NCBI GenBank assembly: GCA_023953905.1
Contig: JAMLJA010000002.1
Span: forward strand, 62,001 to 126,000
Length of the DNA stretch: 64,000 nt
Direction of reading: 5' to 3'
Source of the DNA: Rhizobiaceae bacterium
GTDB taxonomy: Bacteria; Pseudomonadota; Alphaproteobacteria; Rhizobiales; Rhizobiaceae
The notes under the pieces were generated by a model. It saw only the letters and a list, made by a program, of their open reading frames with translations, was not told the DNA's origin and made no database searches. The position numbers and the translations under genes were made by a program. Below are positions 7,515-16,329 of the stretch, one piece after another. Numbering within the stretch: the first letter of the stretch is position 1; every line of letters starts with the position of its first letter.

Positions 7515-8291
7515 ATGATCAGAAACGACCGTAGACGACTGCTTGGGGAGTTTGTGCGCGCTCACCGTGAGCGACTGCTCCCTCCTGCAACCGAAGGCAG
7601 GCGTCGGACACCTGGCTTGCGCCGGGAAGAACTCGCCGCGCGCGCAGGCATCAGCACGACATGGTGCGCCTGGATCGAACAGGGACGACAAGTTCAGGCA
7701 TCATCCGACGCGCTCAGTCGCTTGGCTGCTGCCCTAGGCCTCACACATGCAGAGCGCGCCTATCTGTTCGAACTTGCCGGTCAGATTGACCCAGTGGCAC
7801 GCGCCCGCACTGAGTTCGAACAAGTACCGCCTTCTCTGGCTGAAGCGGTAAGGTCGCTGGATCATCCAGCCTATGGTCTTGATCGCCTGTGGAACGTGTG
7901 TTGCTACAATTCAAGGACAGACGGCCTGTTTCAAGGCTGGCTTGGCCGGGCCAGCGACCACAATCTCTTGCGCTTCGTCTTCCTTGATCCGGCCGCTCGT
8001 GAGCTCATTCCGAACTGGGAGGAACGCGCGCGCAGGCTTCTCGCAGAATTTCGGGCAGATTTCGTGCACAATTTGCACGACGACAGCGTGCACGCACTCA
8101 TTGCCGGCATGTCAGCCGAGAGCGCGCTCTTCGCGGACGCGTGGCATACGCAGGACGTCCAACACCGTGAAGGCGGCCACCGTAGTTTTTTTGACCTCAA
8201 CGGCGGCACGCTGAACTTCGTGCAGCACACATTCAAACTTGCCGAACGACCGGACTACAAGCTTGTGATGCTGGTTCCAGAGACAACCTGA
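7515..8291 (+). CDS. XRE-family regulator with MmyB-like ligand domain
   Basis: 258 residues. An N-terminal Cro/XRE helix-turn-helix (about 25-85: LRREELAARAGIS, then TTWCAWIEQGR) carries the RTPGLRREELA signature of the MmyB-LBD group. The C-terminal domain (about 110-255: W-V-CYN, LL-FVFLDP-AR, HR-FFDLNGG-LNF) is the ligand-binding MmyB-type fold, usually thought to bind a fatty acid or similar small molecule. Such proteins typically control a divergent enzyme gene; here that is a methyltransferase. Confidence 0.88.
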   Translation: MIRNDRRRLLGEFVRAHRERLLPPATEGRRRTPGLRREELAARAGISTTWCAWIEQGRQVQASSDALSRLAAALGLTHAERAYLFELAGQIDPVARARTEFEQVPPSLAEAVRSLDHPAYGLDRLWNVCCYNSRTDGLFQGWLGRASDHNLLRFVFLDPAARELIPNWEERARRLLAEFRADFVHNLHDDSVHALIAGMSAESALFADAWHTQDVQHREGGHRSFFDLNGGTLNFVQHTFKLAERPDYKLVMLVPETT

Positions 8292-8310
8292 TCAGCCGAG
8301 ACGCGAAGCC

Positions 8311-9999
8311 TCACCCGGCAGTGCTGGACTGCCAGGCCGCGATCGCATCGTTGAATACCTTCTCACCAGGCACACCCTTTTCCATGGTGATGAGTGCGCG
8401 ACGCCCATTCTTGTAGACGATCGGAATATCGATCCAGTTCTGCTTGCGAAGCAGGTTCAAGTTGGCGTCGATCTCGTTCTTGCTGTCATTGAGAGCGAAC
8501 AGGAAGAATCCGTCGGCGATCTTCGCGGGAATGCCGAGCAGCGGGTTGCCGGCATCCTGCTCTGAATCCTTCAACGCGACCCGCAATACGCTGTCGATTC
8601 CGCCACCTTCGAAACCTTCCGGAGTGAGGAAGATCATCTCGATGATGTGGCTGGCAGGCAGCGTCTTGTCGCCATTGCGACGGATCGTCATGCGCAGCTG
8701 GATGTCCTTGCCCGGAATGGTCGCCTCAGCCCTGATGGCAGGCTCAGGCGGCATATCGCCGCCTGGAGATTCCTGCACCTGCGACCAGACAATGGACCCA
8801 GGCTCAGCTGAACCCTGCGCGGTGGAGGTCCGCTCCTCGTAGAAGATCGCGCGTTGGCCCACCATGACTTGCGCCGGCTCGCCGGACGCTGCTTCCGAAG
8901 GCGCGCCATCAGCCGCCACGGCCGGAGCGCCTTCAACAGGCGCTTGGGCCGGATCCTGGGCCGCAGCGGCGTCTCCCGCAGGCGGTGCTTCCTGCGTAGC
9001 GGGTGGCAGAGTAGGAGGCTGATCGGAGGCAACCGGCGTCGTGATCGCTGCGACAGAGGTCCCCTCTCCAAAGGTCTGCTCCCCGCCTGCGGGGCCTTCA
9101 TCGACTTCCGTTCCATCCGCATTCAGACGCTGCGTGAACTTCGGTGCTGAAGCTGCAGAAGCCGGCTCCTCAGGCTGAGCCTCGGGATTTGCCGAAGCGA
9201 CGTCTGTCGAAGGTGGCGTTTCGGCGGGTTGTTCAGAGACCGCGACAGGATCGCTCTCTCCCATGCCCAGCATGCGTCCGAACTCATCCTTGTTCAGCCA
9301 GATTCCATAGGCACCGCCGCCTACAACCAGAATGGCGAGAACAGCAGCAAGCAAGCCAACCAGCTTGCGTCTGTTCGGCACGCGGTCCGAGTAGGTCGGC
9401 CTGACACGATCGGAAAATTCCCGATCTGAGTTATCGCGATCGTCAAACGCGTCCTGCTCGTCGTCATCGAACGAAAATGGCTGTGGAGGAAGTGTGTTCT
9501 CCAACGGACCCGTTGATGGAACAGGCTTTGCAGCAACGGTTCTAGCATCAGGGAACGGTATGGAAGGCGGAGGGGGAGGAGCAATGTTCTTTGACGCCTC
9601 CGGAGAAACAGAAGCCTTAGCAGGAGCAGGCTTCGGCGTGGCCGCAGGGACTGGCTTTGGCGCGGACGCAGGAACTGGCACCGGAGCCTGCGCGGCTGAT
9701 TTCTTGTCCGCGCCGATGGGCTTCGCTTCCTTCAGCGCAGCAAATACGCTTTCCAGTTCGTCCAGCGGATCATCTGATGACGGCGCAATCTTGACGTATT
9801 CGGACTCAACTGACGAAATGGCGTCCTCAAGCGCCTTTTTCTGACGTTGGATCACGGCGGCTGGAGGTGCCGGACTGATCGCCGACAGTTTTGCCGCAAC
9901 AGTCGACCGAGCCTTCTCATATACCCGAGCCCGCATCTCGGGCGTGGTTTCCCCGAGACCATCGAGCGTCTTCTTTAAAACAGCGACGAAATCAGCCAT
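8311..9999 (-). CDS. Large Pro/Ala-rich single-pass membrane protein
   Basis: 562 residues from ATG 9999 (AGGAG three bases upstream); an in-frame codon at 10041 lacks a binding site. Domains: an N-terminal helical segment (1-95), a long Pro/Ala-rich linker (~95-190), an acidic patch, one transmembrane helix (about 213-235), a second low-complexity Ala/Glu/Pro linker, and a folded C-terminal domain (about 420-555) with VGQRAIFYEER and a GEKVF end. The topology implies a cytoplasmic N-terminus and a periplasmic C-terminal domain. It recurs beside purA in rhizobia, without known function. It follows purA by 60 bp. Confidence 0.8.
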   Translation of the reverse strand: MADFVAVLKKTLDGLGETTPEMRARVYEKARSTVAAKLSAISPAPPAAVIQRQKKALEDAISSVESEYVKIAPSSDDPLDELESVFAALKEAKPIGADKKSAAQAPVPVPASAPKPVPAATPKPAPAKASVSPEASKNIAPPPPPSIPFPDARTVAAKPVPSTGPLENTLPPQPFSFDDDEQDAFDDRDNSDREFSDRVRPTYSDRVPNRRKLVGLLAAVLAILVVGGGAYGIWLNKDEFGRMLGMGESDPVAVSEQPAETPPSTDVASANPEAQPEEPASAASAPKFTQRLNADGTEVDEGPAGGEQTFGEGTSVAAITTPVASDQPPTLPPATQEAPPAGDAAAAQDPAQAPVEGAPAVAADGAPSEAASGEPAQVMVGQRAIFYEERTSTAQGSAEPGSIVWSQVQESPGGDMPPEPAIRAEATIPGKDIQLRMTIRRNGDKTLPASHIIEMIFLTPEGFEGGGIDSVLRVALKDSEQDAGNPLLGIPAKIADGFFLFALNDSKNEIDANLNLLRKQNWIDIPIVYKNGRRALITMEKGVPGEKVFNDAIAAWQSSTAG

Positions 10000-10059
10000 T
10001 CGCTCCTGACCTGTCCTTCTCCGAAACGCCTCATCCGGCACTCAACGGAGCGCAAAAAA

Positions 10060-11358
10060 CTAATCTTGAAACGGATCCGTCACAAGTATTGTGTCGTCCC
10101 GTTCCGGACTGGTCGAGAGCATCGCGACAGGTGCTCCAATCAGTTCCTCTATATAGCGGACGTATTTGACCGCTTGAGCCGGTAGATCGTTCCAGCTTCG
10201 CGCGCCACCGGTCGTGCCTTTCCAGCCTTCCAGGGTCTCGTATACAGGCTCAACTCTTGCCTGAGCACCTTGGCTTGCGGGAAGATAATCTATCAGCTCC
10301 CCGTCCAGCCTATAGGCGGTGCAGACCTTGATCTCGTCCAGCCCGTCCAGAACATCAAGCTTGGTAAGCGCGATGCCCTTCATACCGTTTACCGCTACAG
10401 CCTGGCGCACGAGAACCGCGTCGAACCAGCCGCACCGACGCTTTCGCCCGGTAACTGTGCCGAATTCATGGCCGCGCGTTCCAAGAAACTCACCGACCTC
10501 GTTATCCTGTTCGGTAGGGAACGGCCCCTCGCCCACACGCGTGGTGTAGGCCTTCGTGATTCCAAGCACGTAATCGATCGCGCCCGGCCCGACACCCGAC
10601 CCGGATGCAGCCTGACCTGCGACCGTGTTGGACGACGTCACAAACGGGTAAGTGCCGTGATCGATGTCCAGCAGAGTGCCCTGAGCACCTTCGAACAGAA
10701 TACGCTCGCCCGAGCGCCGCGCATCGTCCAGTATCTTCCAGACACGATCCATGTACGGCAGCACTTCCCCCGCAATCGAGGTAAGCTCGCTCATGATTGC
10801 CTCGTGAGCGACCTCGGGGTGGCCGAGGCCAGTGCGCAGTGCATTGTGGTGAGTAAGCAATCTGTCGACCTTGAGCGGCAGGGTTTCCAGGTCTGCCAAA
10901 TCCATCACCCGGATCGCACGGCGCCCGACCTTGTCCTCATAGGCCGGGCCGATTCCGCGCCGGGTTGTTCCAATCTTTGTGCCGGAGTTTGAGGCGGCAT
11001 CCTCACGAAAACCGTCAAGTTCCCGGTGAACGGAAAGAATAAGCGCGGTGTTTTCGGCGATTTTCAGGCGCTCAGGAGAAACATCGACACCAAGAGCGCG
11101 AAGCTTACCGGCTTCAGCCACGAAAGCGTGCGGATCAAATACCACACCATTGCCAATGATCGACAGTTTGCCGTCTCTCACAATCCCCGATGGAAGCAGC
11201 GAGAGCTTGTAGACCTTGCCGTCGACAACAAGGGTGTGGCCAGCATTATGCCCTCCCTGAAATCTCACCACGACATCGGCTCGCTCCGACAGCCAGTCGA
11301 CAATTTTGCCCTTTCCCTCATCGCCCCACTGAGAGCCGATGACCACCACGTTAGCCAT
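10060..11358 (-). CDS. purA: Adenylosuccinate synthetase
   Basis: 432 residues, the standard length. [16 protein letters not shown] at the N-terminus carries the P-loop and catalytic Asp; GGHNAGHT and the [10 protein letters not shown] segment bind IMP and GTP. It converts IMP, aspartate and GTP to adenylosuccinate, the first committed step to AMP. AGGAAGA precedes the ATG by about 5 nt. Confidence 0.97.
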   Translation of the reverse strand: MANVVVIGSQWGDEGKGKIVDWLSERADVVVRFQGGHNAGHTLVVDGKVYKLSLLPSGIVRDGKLSIIGNGVVFDPHAFVAEAGKLRALGVDVSPERLKIAENTALILSVHRELDGFREDAASNSGTKIGTTRRGIGPAYEDKVGRRAIRVMDLADLETLPLKVDRLLTHHNALRTGLGHPEVAHEAIMSELTSIAGEVLPYMDRVWKILDDARRSGERILFEGAQGTLLDIDHGTYPFVTSSNTVAGQAASGSGVGPGAIDYVLGITKAYTTRVGEGPFPTEQDNEVGEFLGTRGHEFGTVTGRKRRCGWFDAVLVRQAVAVNGMKGIALTKLDVLDGLDEIKVCTAYRLDGELIDYLPASQGAQARVEPVYETLEGWKGTTGGARSWNDLPAQAVKYVRYIEELIGAPVAMLSTSPERDDTILVTDPFQD

Positions 11359-11554
11359 GAAATCTTCCTGAACACGCCTGCCTGATCAGGCGGGCTTCAA
11401 ACCACCGGCCTCTATACCGTCATCAATCGGCCTAGGCGACCCTCCGCCCCTCGAAATAGGTCGAGATTCAGGAAAAATTCCGCGAGAAACATGGATTCGG
11501 ACGCGTATCCGGTCGGTGATATTGGTTCCCATGCGACATTACACCGCCAGACAG

Positions 11555-11583
11555 CAAAAAGCCGGCGCAATGTTGCGCCGGCT
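11555..11583 (-). terminator. Rho-independent terminator after PRC-barrel gene
   Basis: On the minus strand AGCCGGCGCAA pairs with TTGCGCCGGCT across a 2-nt loop and is followed by TTTTGC. It lies just past the PRC-barrel stop codon. Confidence 0.82.
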
Positions 11584-11605
11584 CTTGCAGACTATGAGTT
11601 CGAGA

Positions 11606-12592
11606 TTAGCGAACGATCATGCGCTGCGAATCGCGGTTCTCAGCCCAGGTGCTCTTGTCAAAGGCGGGCTGCGCCTCGAGCTGTTCCTTGGTCAGGTTGG
11701 TGTACAGATACTTGTCACCATCCTTGTCGGTCATGAAGCTAAGGTTGTCCATGCCAACAGCAACCGGCTTTTCACCAAGGCCAAGGAAGCCGCCGACGTC
11801 GATGATGATCGCATCGATCTTGCCATCGCTGGTCATCGCAATGTCGCCAATCTCGCCGACGTTGCTGTCATTCGCGCCGTAGACGGTCGTGCCGATAAGG
11901 TCTTCCGCAGTGGCGTTTGCTGTATCCAGCGGGCTCAGCTGCGACTTGTCGATCGCGGCAGTCGCCATGGTATCGGTCGACGTCGTGTTGTCGGTCGCCG
12001 CGGGAGCCTTGGCATCGGCCGTCTGGTCAGCGGGAACTGTCGTCTGATCGGCCGGCGCTGCAGCAGTGTCGGCAGGCGGCATGGTGCCCGTAGTCGTGGC
12101 AGTACCATCGGCCGGCATCGTTGTATTGTTGGCTGTCACAGCCGGAGCCGGATCGTAGACGGTGCGATCAAATGTCGGGAGAGCCTCGAGAGCCTCCTTG
12201 GACATCGGCACCACCAACCAGCGGTCGCCATCGCGTTCGGCCATGCTCACTTCCTTGTAGTCAAGGGCGACATTCTTCTCGCCCAGGCCCAGGAAGCCGC
12301 CAACACCAACGACAACAGCTTCAATAGCGCCGCTGTCAGCGATGACGAGGTCGTTCACATCGCCAATTTTCTTAGCGTCCTCGCCGTTCCCGTCATAAAC
12401 GCTTTCGCCGATCATGTTGCTTGCAAGATGCCCTGAAACCGCGTGGGCTGCGGTCGCCGCGCTGTCAGCTGCGGGAGCAGCACTCTCTGCTGCCGGCGCA
12501 GCAGGCGTCATTGGCTTGGTGGCATCCTGTGCATAGGCACCGGTGGCCAGAAGGGTTGCAACTGCCGTAGTGGCCAAAAGTGTGCGGATCAT
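11606..12592 (-). CDS. Exported tandem PRC-barrel protein, stress-regulated
   Basis: 328 residues. A clean Sec signal peptide (MIRTLLATTAVATLLATGAYA-QD) is followed by two PRC-barrel domains (about 55-120 and 220-300), each with a GVGGFLGLGEK / DVGGFLGLGEK motif, joined by a Thr/Ala/Pro-rich linker. PRC-barrel proteins are adaptors in RNA processing and photosynthetic reaction centres; exported tandem forms in rhizobia have no defined role. A perfect EcfG promoter lies 92 bp upstream, which places it in the general stress regulon. Confidence 0.88.
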   Translation of the reverse strand: MIRTLLATTAVATLLATGAYAQDATKPMTPAAPAAESAAPAADSAATAAHAVSGHLASNMIGESVYDGNGEDAKKIGDVNDLVIADSGAIEAVVVGVGGFLGLGEKNVALDYKEVSMAERDGDRWLVVPMSKEALEALPTFDRTVYDPAPAVTANNTTMPADGTATTTGTMPPADTAAAPADQTTVPADQTADAKAPAATDNTTSTDTMATAAIDKSQLSPLDTANATAEDLIGTTVYGANDSNVGEIGDIAMTSDGKIDAIIIDVGGFLGLGEKPVAVGMDNLSFMTDKDGDKYLYTNLTKEQLEAQPAFDKSTWAENRDSQRMIVR

Positions 12593-12683
12593 GATACTAT
12601 TCTCCTCGTGCGTGAATTTTCATGTACGCCGCGCCTGTTCCAGACCTTCCAAGTGCGGTTCAGGCGCGGCACCACATTGCGAC

Positions 12684-12708
12684 AACGTCTCTTTGCAGGG
12701 GTTGTTCC
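12684..12708 (-). promoter_or_regulatory. EcfG-type promoter for the PRC-barrel gene
   Basis: On the minus strand GGAAC (12708-12704) and CGTT (12687-12684) are separated by 16 nt, an exact match to the alphaproteobacterial general-stress sigma consensus. Confidence 0.8.
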
Positions 12709-12863
12709 CGTGCTCTGTTCGATTTCTCCGTCTTTTGCATTTTAGACAGTTTTGATTCTTGCGCTCTTCGACGACCTCTGGCGGGTGCTGTAGGCGATCC
12801 TACATAGCGGTGTTGGCGACAACCTGAGCACAACGCTCTTTCTTGTCTTAGGGAGTAAAAGCG

Positions 12864-13769
12864 GTGCGCTTCAGGGTAGTTCTAAATCAGGATGGCGGAT
12901 CCCTCCGAACACTCGATCTCAATGCATTCTCTCGCCGCATCGAGGATGAGCTTTCAAAGCATGGTCATCAGACATCGGTGGAAATCGTTGCAGGGAAACG
13001 AGTGCAGTCTGCACTTCAAAAAGCTGCGAAGTCCGACGACGTCGACATTGTTATGGCTGGTGGCGGAGACGGGACCATTTCTGCGGCGGCCGGCGCGCTA
13101 ATGGGGAGCGACAAGGCGCTCGCGGTTCTACCCGCAGGCACAATGAACCTTTTTGCCCGTTCATTGAAAATTCCCCTCACCCTCGACAAGGCCATCGTGG
13201 AGTTTGCAACGGGAAAGATCACTGCCGTGGACGTTGCTACGGCGAACGGACAGCCATTCGTGCATCAGTTTTCCCTCGGCATGCATGCCAAGATGGTGCG
13301 GTTGCGTTCGAAAATGGAGTTTGGATCGCGCTGGGGAAAGATCGGTGCTTCTGCAAAGGCCGCTTATGCGACGATTATGAGTCCGCCGCAAATGAAAGTG
13401 GAGTTGCAGCTGGGCGAAACCGATCTTCTCGTGAGAACGACCGGGATCGGCGTTACCAACAATCTCTTTGGAGAAGGTACGCTGCCCTATGCTGAGAACC
13501 CCGCGGGTGGCACTCTCGGGATCTATGTTACCGTCGCACGGGAGCGCGGCGAAATCTTACGTTTCTTTGCAAATCTGGCGCGCGGAAAATGGCGCGACAA
13601 TGATCAGGTCGAAATCCACGAAGCTGACAAAGTGCGTATCACGATCAAATCCGGACGCTTTCTAAAACATTGCGTGCTGGACGGCGAATTGCTGCCCGTT
13701 TCTCGTGACACGACAATTGAGATTCATCCAAAAACGCTCAAGGTGCTGGTGCCCGCGGCATCTGTGTGA
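12864..13769 (+). CDS. Diacylglycerol/lipid kinase family protein
   Basis: 301 residues from GTG 12864 with GGGAG 9 nt upstream. The DAGK catalytic domain is intact: AGGGDGTISAAAGAL nucleotide loop and LPAGTMNLFA. The C-terminal beta domain ends with the DGE-type signature (VLDGELLPV). The family phosphorylates diacylglycerol, sphingosine or related lipids with ATP (DgkB, YegS, BmrU types); the actual substrate cannot be read from the sequence. Its last 46 bp overlap a convergent small gene. Confidence 0.85.
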   Translation: MRFRVVLNQDGGSLRTLDLNAFSRRIEDELSKHGHQTSVEIVAGKRVQSALQKAAKSDDVDIVMAGGGDGTISAAAGALMGSDKALAVLPAGTMNLFARSLKIPLTLDKAIVEFATGKITAVDVATANGQPFVHQFSLGMHAKMVRLRSKMEFGSRWGKIGASAKAAYATIMSPPQMKVELQLGETDLLVRTTGIGVTNNLFGEGTLPYAENPAGGTLGIYVTVARERGEILRFFANLARGKWRDNDQVEIHEADKVRITIKSGRFLKHCVLDGELLPVSRDTTIEIHPKTLKVLVPAASV

Positions 13770-13954
13770 GCGGCCAGTCTCTCCGAGCTGATCAGGTTCG
13801 CCTGGGTCGTCGCATCGTCTGACGTCTTGACGAATGTTTCGACAGCGAACCACGCGATCATGGCGAGTACCAACGCGCCGATCAGCACCATCAGCACTCT
13901 CCAGCCCTGGCGTGCCTGCTTGGCTTTTTCCGCTTTCAGAATTTTTTCGGCCAT
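13724..13954 (-). CDS. 76-residue single-pass membrane protein
   Basis: Start at ATG 13954 with AAGGAG 6 nt upstream; an earlier in-frame ATG (13996) lacks a site. A Lys-rich N-terminus (AEKILKAEKAKQARQ) precedes one transmembrane helix (about 19-42) and a Thr/Ala-rich exterior tail. No family recognised. It overlaps the lipid-kinase gene tail-to-tail by 46 bp and sits beside the stress locus. Confidence 0.65.
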   Translation of the reverse strand: MAEKILKAEKAKQARQGWRVLMVLIGALVLAMIAWFAVETFVKTSDDATTQANLISSERLAAHTDAAGTSTLSVFG

Positions 13955-14067
13955 TTTGAACTCCTTGCAAGATGCGACAAGCAAGGGGGTAATCATGGTG
14001 CTTACGCAAAGTTCCGTGCTTCAGGTCGACCGGTCGGCTCACATTCCTGTCAGCCGGTCTCATGGCA

Positions 14068-14850
14068 TCAGATCAACGGACGGGTTGTCTCGCCCAGCCC
14101 TCGCCAGCGCGCCAATCGCGCCAGCGCTTGAGCATCCGTCACGATGCAGACTCCATCCTTCCAGGCGATGAAATCCTTGCTCGCCAGCTTTCGCAGGGTC
14201 CTGTTCGTGTGAACCAGTGAAAGCCCCAGAGTATCCGCCACATGCTGCTGGTTGATGGGTATGCGCACCGGACCGTCCGGATCACCCGACAAGGTTTGGG
14301 CGCGTGTCGCGAGGAAAGCGAGAAGATAGGATGCGCGTTCAACCGCGCTCCGCCGGCCGATACTCAGCAGGTTTTCATCGAGCATCTGTTCTTCGCGTGA
14401 GGCAAGCCACGTCACGTCGAAGGCCAAACCGGGAAAGTCCCGATACAATTCCGGCAGACGATGCCGGTCGAAGCTGCACAGCACCATCTCGGACAGAGCC
14501 TCGACGGAATGCTCCATTTCTCCAAGAAGACTGGATTGCAGGCCGATCAGGTCACCGGGCAACACATAATTGAGAATCTGCCGCCGACCGTCCTCCATCA
14601 GCTTGTAGCGAAAACCCCAGCCCCGAAGCACCGTATAGAGATTGGGACTGGCCTCTCCTTCGGAAAGCGCGGTTGCGCCACGTTCGAGCGTGATCTCACC
14701 TTTTTTGAAGTGATCTACGAAAGCGAGTTCGTCAGGTTCGAAATTTCGAAACGCTGGTTTCAGTCGCAAAGGGCAACTCATACAGGTTGTCACACGGGCA
14801 GCATAACCTCTCGCCTGCTGATCCAACACGGCCCCCAATGCTTCCGGCAA
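14068..14850 (-). CDS. Crp/Fnr-family transcriptional regulator
   Basis: Up to 260 residues. An N-terminal TTCMSCPLR segment leads to a cyclic-nucleotide-binding-type beta roll (about 45-145: GEASPNLYTVLRG, LPGDLIGLQ) and a C-terminal winged helix (VRIPINQQHVADTLGLSLVHTNRTLRKL). The start is uncertain; a GTG or ATG near residues 20-24 would give the more usual length. The rhizobial members of this clade respond to unknown signals and often sit beside stress regulators. An 18-bp near palindrome lies upstream at 14900. Confidence 0.88.
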   Translation of the reverse strand: MPEALGAVLDQQARGYAARVTTCMSCPLRLKPAFRNFEPDELAFVDHFKKGEITLERGATALSEGEASPNLYTVLRGWGFRYKLMEDGRRQILNYVLPGDLIGLQSSLLGEMEHSVEALSEMVLCSFDRHRLPELYRDFPGLAFDVTWLASREEQMLDENLLSIGRRSAVERASYLLAFLATRAQTLSGDPDGPVRIPINQQHVADTLGLSLVHTNRTLRKLASKDFIAWKDGVCIVTDAQALARLARWRGLGETTRPLI

Positions 14851-14899
14851 ACCCTCAAAATTCCAAGCCTTTCAAGCCTGCAATTTACACGCCTTGCAA

Positions 14900-14917
14900 T
14901 GTCATTTTTAAATGACA
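14900..14917. promoter_or_regulatory. Near-perfect palindrome between divergent regulators
   Basis: TGTCATTT and AAATGACA are exact inverted repeats around a central TT. The site is 50 bp from the Crp-type gene start and 60 bp from the response regulator start. It is unlike an Fnr box (TTGAT-N4-ATCAA) but has the size of a Crp-family half-site pair. Confidence 0.5.
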
Positions 14918-14976
14918 CCAAAGTGATCTACAGCCATTTTGGGTGTTTATCCACCTACATGTTCGGAGCCAACATA

Positions 14977-15360
14977 TTGTCAACTCAACCCTTGGCGGGT
15001 TTGCGCCTGCTGGTTCTCGAAGATGAATTTCTCATCGCGATGGACGTGGAACAGATCTGCTCCGACCATGGAGCCGAAGAAGTTATTATCTGCAAGACGC
15101 TATCTGAGGCGAACAGCATAGGCGGCGATTATGACGCCGCCATCATAGATCTGACATTGAATGGGGAAAGCACAATTCCGTTTGCGGCAGAGCTTCAAAA
15201 CAGGGATCTGCCCTTTATCTTCGCGTCGGGCTATACCGATAGAGAAGATATCGCTGCCGACTTTCCAACCATTGCAATGGTTGGAAAGCCGTATTCTGGC
15301 GAAGAACTCGTGAAAGCGCTTCTCGCGGCGCTAAGCAGAAAACTACCCGTGGACCGGTGA
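14977..15360 (+). CDS. Single-domain response regulator
   Basis: 127 residues forming one receiver domain: acidic pocket E15-D16, phospho-acceptor D58 (AAIIDLTL), and conserved K104 (VGKPYS). No output domain. I choose TTG 14977 because GGAG lies 8 nt upstream; ATG 14959 or 14899 would add residues without a binding site. Stand-alone receivers of this FATGUY-like clade (here FASGYTD) modulate phosphate flow in the PhyR pathway in other alphaproteobacteria. The location beside ecfG-nepR-phyR supports that role. Its end overlaps ecfG by 18 bp. Confidence 0.85.
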   Translation: MSTQPLAGLRLLVLEDEFLIAMDVEQICSDHGAEEVIICKTLSEANSIGGDYDAAIIDLTLNGESTIPFAAELQNRDLPFIFASGYTDREDIAADFPTIAMVGKPYSGEELVKALLAALSRKLPVDR

Positions 15361-15894
15361 GCCCATCACCTGCGCGGCGATTGAATCCGGACCGTACTCA
15401 GCCTCTCCCGAAACCTGCAGAATCTCTTGCAAACGGGTCCGCGCACGACTCACGCGGCTTTTGATGGTGCCAACGGCGCAGTTACAAATCACTGCGGCTT
15501 CTTCATAGGAGAAGCCGGAGGCACCGATCAGAACGATGGCTTCGCGTTGATCTTCCGGCAACTGCTCAAGCGCGGCACGGAAATCCTGCAGATCAAGCTT
15601 GCCCTGCTGACTCGGATGAACCGCGAGTCGCGAAGTCATGACGCCGTCGCTGTCTTGAACCTCGCGGCCGCGTTTGCGCATCTGGGAATAGAATTCGTTG
15701 CGAAGAATCGTGAACAGCCACGCTTTCAGATTTGTCCCCATCTGGAAGCTCTCGTGCTTGTCCCATGCCTTGACCAGCGTTTCCTGCACCAGGTCATCTG
15801 CCCTGTCGGAATTTTGAGCGAGCGACACCGCAAAAGCGCGCAAACTCGGAATCGCGGAAATCAGATCCGCCTTGAAGCCAGCCGAAACAGCCAT
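15343..15894 (-). CDS. ecfG: General stress sigma factor EcfG
   Basis: 183 residues with ECF regions sigma-2 (RAFAVSLAQNSDRADDLVQETLVKAW, LKAWLFTILRNEFYSQMRKR) and sigma-4 (LPEDQREAIVLIGASGFSYEEAA, GTIKSRVSRAR). It matches the EcfG/ECF15 group that controls the alphaproteobacterial general stress response and is held inactive by NepR. It follows nepR by 5 nt, and the pair shares an EcfG-type promoter, which implies positive autoregulation. Confidence 0.94.
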   Translation of the reverse strand: MAVSAGFKADLISAIPSLRAFAVSLAQNSDRADDLVQETLVKAWDKHESFQMGTNLKAWLFTILRNEFYSQMRKRGREVQDSDGVMTSRLAVHPSQQGKLDLQDFRAALEQLPEDQREAIVLIGASGFSYEEAAVICNCAVGTIKSRVSRARTRLQEILQVSGEAEYGPDSIAAQVMGSPVHG

Positions 15895-15899
15895 GATTC

Positions 15900-16103
15900 T
15901 TATTCCTCGTTCTTCGACCGTTCGGCCGTCTCGAGCCTGCTCAGCAGGTCGGAGAAGCGATCGGGAATTTCCTCGCTGACGATGTCCTCGTAATATTGCT
16001 TCAGTTTGCGCCCAATCTCGCTGTTCGGACCAAGAGGGTCCCCGTTCTTATTAAGACGCACGATGTTGGCTTCCGTGTCCGCCGGTTTCTCCATTCTGTC
16101 CAT
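15900..16103 (-). CDS. nepR: Anti-sigma factor NepR
   Basis: 67 residues from ATG 16103 (MDRMEK); ATG 16094 is an alternative, while the first in-frame ATG at 16175 would be unusually long. The two NepR helices are in the conserved core IGRKLKQYYEDIVSEEIP followed by RFSDLLSRL. NepR sequesters EcfG until phosphorylated PhyR titrates it. A divergent EcfG promoter lies 99 bp upstream. Confidence 0.93.
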   Translation of the reverse strand: MDRMEKPADTEANIVRLNKNGDPLGPNSEIGRKLKQYYEDIVSEEIPDRFSDLLSRLETAERSKNEE

Positions 16104-16201
16104 CCGCCCTGTCCCAAAGCCTTTGGCGGTCTTACCCGCAGTGTTATAGATCGCCAAAAGCCCTTTGGCGTTCACGCCAGTTTACACTGACCGCGCCTGA
16201 A

Positions 16202-16226
16202 AACGTGGCGGTTGGAAATTAGTTCC
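16202..16226 (-). promoter_or_regulatory. EcfG-type promoter for nepR-ecfG
   Basis: On the minus strand GGAAC (16226-16222), 16 nt, CGTT (16205-16202): exact consensus. It stands back to back with the phyR promoter; only 8 bp separate the two -35 elements. Confidence 0.88.
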
Positions 16227-16234
16227 CTCTGTGC

Positions 16235-16259
16235 GGAACTTTTTTTGTGTTCGTTCGTT
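16235..16259 (+). promoter_or_regulatory. EcfG-type promoter for phyR
   Basis: GGAAC (16235-16239), 16 nt, CGTT (16256-16259): exact consensus, 71 bp before the phyR ATG. Confidence 0.88.
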
Positions 16260-16329
16260 TTTAGATCGATCACGCCAGAATTCTGCCGGCGATTTTGAAT
16301 CGAACTTAGTTTGAGGGAGAAGTAATTTC

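Noticed and set aside
9321..9844. Plus-strand Gly/Ala/Ser-rich frames
   Set aside because: They are antisense to the Pro/Ala-rich linker of the large membrane protein and mirror its low complexity.
13991..14015. EcfG promoter for the 76-residue membrane gene
   Set aside because: GGAAC-N16-GATT on the minus strand has two mismatches in the four-base -10 element; too weak to list beside the exact sites.
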